From: a virus
Virus record (IMG/VR): IMGVR_UViG_3300025770_001283
Coordinates: 1-24,047 of that record
Strand: one strand, 5' to 3'
Length of the DNA: 24,047 bases
Made by a program: the position numbers and the translations under genes. The notes below the pieces were generated by a model, which saw only the letters and a list, made by a program, of their open reading frames with translations, did no database searches and had not been told where the DNA came from. Positions 8,621 to 14,256 of the stretch are shown here, piece after piece; positions within the stretch are counted from its first letter, which is position 1; each line of letters opens with the position of its first letter.

Positions 8621-9422
8621 CATTAATGGTGTAAATACCATTACAAGTGATATAACTGGGGTACAGAATGTGAACTTCTCTTATCTAGGAGTAAAGCCTA
8701 CATCCATCCAACCAATTGACAGGATATGTGGAGTTTTTGTATCTGACATTGTTGTTGCAGATAGTGGTTTTGTTAGATGGTTAGATGTAGCTTGGGATGG
8801 AGATCAAGACAACTATAACCTTGGGTTATTCGTTAGATCTTCTAATGACCCACTATCTAATGAGAAATGGGTAGGTCCGTTTTACAATAAGACTTTTGAC
8901 ATAGGGACGCAAAAAGGCGAGAACCTTCAGTTTATGGTGGTAATGATTGCAGATGAATCTTATACTCCAAAACTAAATGAGATACAACTGCGATACGTTT
9001 CTTCTAGTTCTGCAACTAATTTTTATAGCAAAGCTTTTGATTTAACTTTTGCTCCTGAAACTATTTTGTTGACATACAATGCAGATTTAAATAACGACAC
9101 AGTTGTTAAGTTCTCTGTTTCAAGAAAAGATACAACTAACTCATTGGATTACGAGTCAATAACTCCCAATAAAATAGAGACATTATCTCAAACACAGGCT
9201 TCATCTAACAAGTTAAAATTGTTGATTGAATTGTCTGGAGAATTTACTGCTGACGTTTCTGTACACGAATTCTCTTTGACAATTGGTGGACGCAGTGTGG
9301 ATAGACTTAATAAAGTTGAAGTCGATAGCTCAAGCATGTCGATGTCTTCCGACTCGTCTTCAAGTAGTTCTAGCTCTATTGATAGTTCTAGCTCTTATTC
9401 AAGTAGTTCTAGCTCATCTTAG
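8607..9422 (+). CDS. Beta-rich phage structural-type protein with polyserine tail
   Basis: 271 residues from the ATG at 8607, which has GAGG six bases upstream. A TTG at 8589 is in frame but has no ribosome site. Residues ~1-235 are beta-rich, with regions such as GFVRWLDVAWDGDQDNYNLG and YTPKLNEIQLRYVS of the type found in fibre or baseplate-attached proteins; no family recognised. The last ~35 residues are mostly Ser with Met, Asp, Ile and Tyr, and the stop follows the serine run directly. The block tagttctagctc occurs three times in the DNA of the tail. The gene ends five bases before the stop of the convergent hydrolase gene. The tail matches those of three minus-strand proteins nearby. 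Confidence 0.8.
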   Translation: MATININGVNTITSDITGVQNVNFSYLGVKPTSIQPIDRICGVFVSDIVVADSGFVRWLDVAWDGDQDNYNLGLFVRSSNDPLSNEKWVGPFYNKTFDIGTQKGENLQFMVVMIADESYTPKLNEIQLRYVSSSSATNFYSKAFDLTFAPETILLTYNADLNNDTVVKFSVSRKDTTNSLDYESITPNKIETLSQTQASSNKLKLLIELSGEFTADVSVHEFSLTIGGRSVDRLNKVEVDSSSMSMSSDSSSSSSSSIDSSSSYSSSSSSS

Positions 9423-9427
9423 TAAGG

Positions 9428-10042
9428 TTACAGATTCCATTCGTTAATAGATTTAATTATCTCTTTCTTAACTTCTTTAGACTTCCAGTAAGCTTCGTGA
9501 GCTTTCATTGGAGAGTAACCAAAAGGACTAAATCTTTTTTTATCTATGTAAACGTTTTTTATGTTAGGGGCATTTAATGGATATGCTAAAACATCTTTTT
9601 TGTGAACAAAGTTTAAAACGTCAACATTAGGTGATCGAAAATTGGCAATTAATTCTTCTTCAATTTTTACTTCACCAATCTCAATAAATTTTAATGGACT
9701 ACCAAATATAACGCATTTATTTTTTGCAGCAGATAGAGCTAATATACTACCTGCTGAATGTCCAAAATAAATATCAGCTTCGGGTATTTTAATATCTTTA
9801 GTGTGAAGTAGAACATGCTGAAAATCTAGAATTCTTTCAGCTAGCCATCCCCTTAGAGATCCATAATGCAAATTTGAGTCATCAAGATTATGTTTATCAT
9901 CATGCTCTTCAATTAAATGAGAATGTGACCATTTAAATATCTCCCACTCAAACGATACTTCTGACGATATATCACTAAGGAACTTCCTATGTAATTTATC
10001 TTCTTCTTGATACCCAACTCCAGGTATAAATACGACTTTCAT
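9428..10042 (-). CDS. Alpha/beta-hydrolase fold protein
   Basis: 204 residues. Strand MKVVFIPGVG at the start is followed by a nucleophile elbow YFGHSAGS (Ser96), an acid in HKKDVLAYPL (Asp150) and a late histidine in MKAHEAYW (His182): the order and spacing of a Ser-Asp-His triad in an alpha/beta hydrolase of compact size, similar in layout to RBBP9/YdeN-like or small esterases. No signal peptide, so it acts in the cytoplasm. The substrate is unknown. The AGG of its ribosome site lies seven bases before the ATG, within the 3' arm of a 12-bp hairpin (10049-10091), so its translation may be restrained. It follows the vWA gene, 62 bases downstream. Confidence 0.82.
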   Translation of the reverse strand: MKVVFIPGVGYQEEDKLHRKFLSDISSEVSFEWEIFKWSHSHLIEEHDDKHNLDDSNLHYGSLRGWLAERILDFQHVLLHTKDIKIPEADIYFGHSAGSILALSAAKNKCVIFGSPLKFIEIGEVKIEEELIANFRSPNVDVLNFVHKKDVLAYPLNAPNIKNVYIDKKRFSPFGYSPMKAHEAYWKSKEVKKEIIKSINEWNL

Positions 10043-10048
10043 AGAGGT

Positions 10049-10091
10049 GCCTCGCTTATTAAGAGTTAAAATCTAATTCAATAAGCGAGGC
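10049..10091 (-). promoter_or_regulatory. Hairpin that covers the hydrolase ribosome binding site
   Basis: GCCTCGCTTATT (10049-10060) and AATAAGCGAGGC (10080-10091) form a perfect 12-bp stem with a 19-base loop. In the minus-strand transcript the second arm to be made carries GCGAGG, the Shine-Dalgarno sequence of the hydrolase gene that starts at 10042. No T-run follows on either strand, so it is not a standard intrinsic terminator. Sequestering of the ribosome site or an RNA processing site fits best. Confidence 0.65.
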
Positions 10092-10104
10092 ATTATCCCC
10101 TTCT

Positions 10105-10776
10105 CTATTTTTGAACGCCCAAGAGATCAATATTTCCAGTTGCGTCTAGTCTATCTTGGTCAGAGAAAGCTATAGTAGCCTCTCCAACGCTTGAAGTCCT
10201 ATATCCAGTGACACTCTTGGACAATGATCTATAAGCGTTGATAGACCCTTCAGCAGTGGCAGCGTATGTCATAGAGGCATCACCTCTAATTCCGAAGTTT
10301 CCTCCTTCTGCAATTGCGTCTTGATTTGCACCAAGGAAGATAAATTCATAATTTACCTTTTCGTCGTTCTGACAATCTTGAATCATATTAAAAACGCCTT
10401 CTCTGTCATATTCTTTAGATGAATTTTCTCCACCATCAGTAATGAACACAAAAAGACACTTTGCAGGTTTTTCATCATCTGGCATCCCTTCAATATTACT
10501 TCTTACAGACTCCAAAGTCATTCCCATTCCGTCTAAGAGAGCTGTCATCCCTCGTGGATTCAATTCCAATGGTCCTACGTCTGGCAAATCAATCATATCA
10601 TATACTAATTCATATTGATCGTCAAACCTAGCTAATGTTAGTGTTGCCTTTCCATCAACATCACGTTGACCATTAATAAATTCATCGAATCCTTCTTTCA
10701 TAGCTGCTGCAATTGAAGTCATTGAACCTGATCTGTCCACTGCGATTGCTAAATGTGTGTAATCTTCGTTTGGCAT
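10105..10776 (-). CDS. von Willebrand factor A domain protein
   Basis: 223 residues made up almost wholly of one vWA domain. The metal-ion-dependent adhesion site is intact: DRSGSM (Asp14, Ser16, Ser18), Thr78 in NPRGMTALLDG, and Asp114 in FITDGGENSS. No signal peptide or membrane segment, so it is probably cytoplasmic or packaged. vWA proteins of this type bind a partner through the metal; several act with AAA+ ATPases, but no MoxR-like partner is in the window. AAGGAG precedes the start by seven bases. A -10/-35 pair at 10867-10894 and five palindromes beyond it lie upstream. It is first in a probable two-gene unit with the hydrolase. Confidence 0.9.
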   Translation of the reverse strand: MPNEDYTHLAIAVDRSGSMTSIAAAMKEGFDEFINGQRDVDGKATLTLARFDDQYELVYDMIDLPDVGPLELNPRGMTALLDGMGMTLESVRSNIEGMPDDEKPAKCLFVFITDGGENSSKEYDREGVFNMIQDCQNDEKVNYEFIFLGANQDAIAEGGNFGIRGDASMTYAATAEGSINAYRSLSKSVTGYRTSSVGEATIAFSDQDRLDATGNIDLLGVQK

Positions 10777-10866
10777 TTCATTTCTCCTTTTTAAATGCTT
10801 TGTTGTTTTCTTATAGGAAGGATTAAAAATTGTCTAAAACAACATTGCCTAGAAAATCACATTGCT

Positions 10867-10894
10867 ATTATACAAATCATTTTTTCAAAAACAA
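10867..10894 (-). promoter_or_regulatory. Probable sigma70-type promoter for the vWA/hydrolase unit
   Basis: On the minus strand TTGTTT (10894-10889) and a perfect TATAAT (10872-10867) are 16 bases apart, with transcription directed to the vWA start about 90 bases downstream. The -35 matches TTGACA only in part. The palindrome array begins about 30 bases upstream of the -35. Confidence 0.5.
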
Positions 10895-10924
10895 GTTCTC
10901 TTGCCAAAATAAAGGGAAAACACA

Positions 10925-11068
10925 GGTTTAGTAATTTTTACTAAAGTTCCGAGGTTTAGTAATTTTTACTAAAGTTCAACGCCAAAGGTTTAGTAATTTT
11001 TACTAAAGTGTATGAAGGTTTAGTAATTTTTACTAATGTTTTTTAATAGGTTTAGTAATTTTTACTAA
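10925..11068. repeat. Five copies of a 20-bp palindromic element
   Basis: GGTTTAGTAATTTTTACTAA occurs exactly five times, starting at 10925, 10953, 10987, 11017 and 11049 (28, 34, 30 and 32 bases apart, close to three helical turns). Four copies extend to AAGT or ATGT. Within it TTTAGTAA and TTACTAAA form an inverted repeat across three T's in copies 1-3. All copies have the same orientation, and the sequences between them are unrelated. This is the layout of a multi-site operator/activator array or of replication iterons. Confidence 0.9.
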
Positions 11069-11234
11069 TTTATGTTAAATAGACATGCCGTAAGTCTTTG
11101 ATTGTAAGGCGTTTATAAAATCGAAAAACCCCCTTATTATTATAATAGTATTTATACTATAAGAATTAGTATAGGTATATTATAAGTGTAGTGATTTTTA
11201 AGGATGATAAATTGGAACGTTTTTAGAGTAAAAT
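11069..11234. other. AT-rich gene-free stretch beside the palindrome array
   Basis: No credible reading frame. Most of 11110-11200 is A/T, with an inverted repeat ATAGTAT/ATACTAT at 11145-11160, a run of five C's at 11129-11133, and several TATA-like hexamers on both strands. With the adjacent iteron-like array this would suit a DNA-unwinding region of an origin, or simply a promoter region. It follows the lysozyme stop codon; I see no clear terminator for that gene. Confidence 0.4.
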
Positions 11235-12167
11235 TTACAGAATATTTGGTTGCTCTGGTATATTTTCGTGATTTTGAACATTTGGTTGCTCTTGTACATT
11301 TTCGTGATTTTGAATATTTCTCATCATTTCGATAAGACGATCTGCTCTAGTTCCAGTTTGTCTTGCCCAGTTAGAGTCTCTCATTTCGTGAGCTGCGGAA
11401 TCGAAATTAAAATTCATCAGTGCTTCTCGAAAATTTCTAAATGTGGACAACCTTCCAAGTCCCATATTAAAAGACATATCAGATACAATCGTTTTAACTT
11501 CCGTAGGTTGATCACTAAAATTCGGTAAGAAACTTTGAGCATCTCCTATTGCATTTTGGATATCTTGTCCATATAATTGATTAACTTGCTCATCTGTAAG
11601 CATCTCTTTACCGCTTCTAATTTTATTATAATCTAATCCAAAAGCTTCAATCTTTGATTTAGCATCGCGTCTATTCAAATTAAATCCAACACCAATTGTA
11701 GGAACCTTCCATCCCTTTATGGGATCTTTATAAACTTTTCTAATATCAATAGTCTCTCCACCAATAGTAACCATTCGAGTAGAACCAGAAACTTCGTGCA
11801 ATCTTATTAAGGTTTCAATTCCAGAAACATCTAACGCAGTAGGTAATCCATGTGGTGTTTCTCGTTCAGGTTGAGCCTGTTCTATTACTTGTTCAGGCTG
11901 TTCAGCTTGTTCAGGCATCTCTAGGACACTCCACTCAGGAGTTGGACTCATTCTAGCCAATTCTATAATCTTTTGATCATTTAAAGCACTCTCAACCTCT
12001 TCTTGAGATAATCCACTTTTCTGACAAGCGGTAAATATTGACGCACCTGAAAGAATCAATGCTACAGCTAATAAAGATTTTTTAAAACTATCACCAAAAC
12101 CTGCTTCCTTTAATAATGCATCGTTAATCTTAGAATCGTTGTACCAGTTATAATTTTTGTTTGTCAT
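11235..12167 (-). CDS. GH24 (T4-type) lysozyme with N-terminal membrane segment
   Basis: 310 residues. The catalytic domain (about 113-285) has Glu125 in LIRLHEVSGS, Asp148 in YKDPIKGW and Thr157 in VPTIGVGFNLN, matching the Glu/Asp/Thr triad of T4 lysozyme, and the late SDMSFNMGLGRL, NWARQTGTRADRL region typical of the family. It cleaves peptidoglycan between MurNAc and GlcNAc. Before it are a polar 30-residue leader with NWYNDS, a hydrophobic segment (about 31-47) ending FTAC (Cys48), and a Glu/Pro/Gln linker (83-103). Cys48 is the only cysteine, so it may be a lipobox Cys, or the segment may act as a signal-arrest-release anchor without thiol switching. The C-terminus carries a twice-repeated QNHEN(V/I).EQPN unit. 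The ribosome site is weak. It could be the endolysin or a virion lysozyme. Confidence 0.9.
   Translation of the reverse strand: MTNKNYNWYNDSKINDALLKEAGFGDSFKKSLLAVALILSGASIFTACQKSGLSQEEVESALNDQKIIELARMSPTPEWSVLEMPEQAEQPEQVIEQAQPERETPHGLPTALDVSGIETLIRLHEVSGSTRMVTIGGETIDIRKVYKDPIKGWKVPTIGVGFNLNRRDAKSKIEAFGLDYNKIRSGKEMLTDEQVNQLYGQDIQNAIGDAQSFLPNFSDQPTEVKTIVSDMSFNMGLGRLSTFRNFREALMNFNFDSAAHEMRDSNWARQTGTRADRLIEMMRNIQNHENVQEQPNVQNHENIPEQPNIL
11243..11314 (-). repeat. Two 36-bp tandem repeats at the lysozyme C-terminus
   Basis: 11243-11278 and 11279-11314 match at 33 of 36 bases and encode two 12-residue units of the form QNHEN(V/I).EQPN. They lie after the last conserved lysozyme helix, so they are an added tail rather than part of the fold. 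Confidence 0.85.
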
Positions 12168-12374
12168 ATTTTATGTCACTTAGTAAGAGTTGTTTGTTAA
12201 ATCATTCAATCCTGAAAGATTCAAATCCTCTTTTTTACATTCAGATTACGCAGTTTAATAAGAAAAAAGAATGAATATAAGCTAATCCTGAAAAAAGCTA
12301 TGGGATTCTTGGAAACTCAGGGTATAATACCAATCATAACCAAATCGTCAGTTAATTTACTATAGGAAGGAAAT
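12168..12374 (+). promoter_or_regulatory. Divergent intergenic region with a probable plus-strand promoter
   Basis: The 207 bases between the lysozyme start (minus) and the next plus-strand gene should hold promoters for both directions. On the plus strand TATAAT at 12323-12328 sits in a perfect palindrome GGTATAATACC (12321-12331), about 45 bases before the GTG start; no good -35 is visible, so an activator or phage sigma factor may be needed. AATCCTGAAA occurs twice (12208-12217, 12284-12293). I could not pick out a minus-strand promoter. Confidence 0.4.
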
Positions 12375-12839
12375 GTGCCTACCCCAGAATACAACAAACA
12401 AATAAATAACGATGAAAGCAAATGTTTTCATTGTAGAGAGATGGTGGTAAAGTTTTTACAGACTAAACCCACCATAAGGTCTATATCCTTCGTAGAGATG
12501 GAACTTGAATCAGGAGAAGTAGTAAGAACAGGAGATATGACCTTTTCTGTATTCTTAGATGAAATCGGGTTCGATAGAGAATCATATGTAAAATATGGAA
12601 AAGAATTCTTCTCCAGTTTTATGATAAATTTCTTTGGTGAGTTTCTCGTTAGAGAGAATATTAGTAATTTTGTAGATTTGTCTTCAACAGTTGACTCACA
12701 AGACTTCATACAGGCAATTTCGTCCCAAAAGCATAGAAAGTTTGGGATATCTGTACAAGGAAATGCTGTGACATTTACTTTTCACATCAGTTTGCTTCCG
12801 ACAATTTTAACTGAAGACTTAAAGTCTCTAGATTGGTAA
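12375..12839 (+). CDS. Protein of unknown function
   Basis: 154 residues from a GTG at 12375, with AGGAAGGA a few bases upstream. An ATG two bases earlier is out of frame and closes after ten codons. The sequence has a single CFHC pair near residue 17-20, then alternating hydrophobic and charged segments with helices and strands, and no membrane segment. No family recognised. It is the first gene of a plus-strand series leading to the ATPase and RNR genes, and the next gene begins six bases after its stop. Confidence 0.7.
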   Translation: MPTPEYNKQINNDESKCFHCREMVVKFLQTKPTIRSISFVEMELESGEVVRTGDMTFSVFLDEIGFDRESYVKYGKEFFSSFMINFFGEFLVRENISNFVDLSSTVDSQDFIQAISSQKHRKFGISVQGNAVTFTFHISLLPTILTEDLKSLDW

Positions 12840-12845
12840 TAGAAA

Positions 12846-13034
12846 ATGGGTAAAGGTAAAACAGAAAATGAGTTGGGTCCGTCGTATGTATACGTTCCTG
12901 AAGGAGCTAAATTGAATTTGGAAAATACGAAAGCTGAACCACCTAAAACAAAATATGACGAAAGACAGTCAAATGTAGAAGAAAAAGTAGTTAAAAAACT
13001 ATGTGGAGGACGATATGGGAAAAATAACGACTAA
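12846..13034 (+). CDS. Small basic/polar protein of unknown function
   Basis: 62 residues, rich in Lys, Glu and Asn, starting MGKGKTENELGPSYVYVPEG. No domain recognised. It lies in the same direction as its neighbours, six bases after one gene and overlapping the next by 20 bases. The next gene's GGAGG is inside its coding sequence, so translation is probably coupled. No clear ribosome site precedes its own ATG. Confidence 0.6.
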   Translation: MGKGKTENELGPSYVYVPEGAKLNLENTKAEPPKTKYDERQSNVEEKVVKKLCGGRYGKNND

Positions 13035-14229
13035 GGGTGATGCCTTTTATATGGAACAAACATCTAAGTTTGAGTGCGTAGAAGATCAAATTACTAAAGA
13101 TACTCTTGTCAATCAAGATGTGCCTAAGTTTATTTCTGAAATGCCTAATTTTACTGAGACAAATATGCCTTTGGTAAAAATAAAGTCGATTTACATTAAG
13201 GATTTTAAAATCTTTCATGATTTCTTTATCGATTTTACTCACGAAGGAGAAGTAAGTGATTTTTCTTGTTTTATTGGTCCAAATGGATGTGGCAAGTCTA
13301 CTACTTTAGAAATTATCCAAAGCGTTTTTTCTAACTATGATAAATATGATGAGACAAGACTAAAATCTCTTTTGGGAAAAAAGGTTAGGCACACTGAAGG
13401 GGGAGACAAGAGTGGAGTTTATGGTGAGGCAGACTTCTTAGTTAGAGCCGTAATGCAGACTCCATTTGGAGATTATGAAGTTGTTCTAACAAAGAAAGGA
13501 TTTAAGGTAGATCATCCAGAAAATATTAAGGCTCTTGCAATGCGTTTATGCTACTATACTCGTTTTGACCAAGAGCTTAGAAAGTTCCAATTAGATAGAT
13601 CAAAGTGGTCACTCTTCAAAGAATTGTTCGAGGCCGTAACGGGGTTTGAGATTGAAGAAGAAGAAACTGAATTCGCTGTTGGTAACTCTAGAATTAGTAA
13701 AGAATTTGTGTTTGGCTTTTTTGTTAAGAAGCCAAATGAGACAATCCACTATAAGGAATGTAGCGATGGAGAAAGAAAAATAATGAAGTCGTTCTCCTCG
13801 TTATTGAACCTAGAATACATCCCTTCTGTTATCCTTATTGATAATGTTGAAATGCATGTTGAAAGTGGAAGACACTTACCCTTGATTAAGGCAATGAAAA
13901 AATGCTTTGATACTAGCCAAATAGTTACTACTACTCACAGTTACCATATCTCTAGGAACTTTTCAAATAAACATCAAGTATATGATTTGAGACTTTTGAA
14001 TTGTATGGAGATTTATAGAAAAGAACCTTGGAGATTGCAAGTTTTTGACGAAATCAAGGATTCACTAATAAAATTGGAAACTTTTAATGACACTCTAGAT
14101 CTTCAGAAAGATGGTAGAGATATACTTAAACAGTTAAACTATGAAATTGAAGACATTAGTGATTTCAGAAGTGATGTAAAACAATTCATGTTTGAAGTAG
14201 TCAGTTGTTCTGTCGAAGACATGATATAA
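13015..14229 (+). CDS. SMC/RecF-like ABC-type ATPase with altered Walker B
   Basis: 404 residues from the ATG at 13015 with GGAGG five bases upstream. After a ~50-residue leader comes KIKSIYIKDFKIF, the usual first strand of RecF/AAA_15-type ATPases, then Walker A GPNGCGKST (88-96), a signature CSDGERKIM (about 249-257), Walker B ILIDNVE (273-279) and the switch His308 in TTTHSYHI. In relatives the residue after the Walker B Asp is a catalytic Glu (DEPE); here it is Asn277, so hydrolysis may be slow or absent. The insertion between Walker A and signature is short (about 150 residues), with no long coiled coil, zinc hook or TOPRIM domain. Similar stand-alone ATPases work in DNA repair, recombination or phage defence; the exact role is unknown. 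It sits directly upstream of nrdA. Confidence 0.85.
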   Translation: MGKITTKGDAFYMEQTSKFECVEDQITKDTLVNQDVPKFISEMPNFTETNMPLVKIKSIYIKDFKIFHDFFIDFTHEGEVSDFSCFIGPNGCGKSTTLEIIQSVFSNYDKYDETRLKSLLGKKVRHTEGGDKSGVYGEADFLVRAVMQTPFGDYEVVLTKKGFKVDHPENIKALAMRLCYYTRFDQELRKFQLDRSKWSLFKELFEAVTGFEIEEEETEFAVGNSRISKEFVFGFFVKKPNETIHYKECSDGERKIMKSFSSLLNLEYIPSVILIDNVEMHVESGRHLPLIKAMKKCFDTSQIVTTTHSYHISRNFSNKHQVYDLRLLNCMEIYRKEPWRLQVFDEIKDSLIKLETFNDTLDLQKDGRDILKQLNYEIEDISDFRSDVKQFMFEVVSCSVEDMI

Positions 14230-14256
14230 TTTAGAAAAATAATAGGAGTTACAAAT

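Noticed and set aside
10049-10091. The 12-bp hairpin as an intrinsic terminator
   Set aside because: No T-run follows on either strand, and one arm contains the ribosome site of the next gene.
10925-11068. The five palindromes as a CRISPR array
   Set aside because: Spacers are only about 8-14 bases and very uneven, and no cas genes are present.
12214-12236. TTCAAATCC as the T-loop of a tRNA
   Set aside because: The flanking bases do not form a 5-bp T-stem at the right place, and no acceptor, D or anticodon arm is found upstream. No tRNA gene is seen anywhere in the window.
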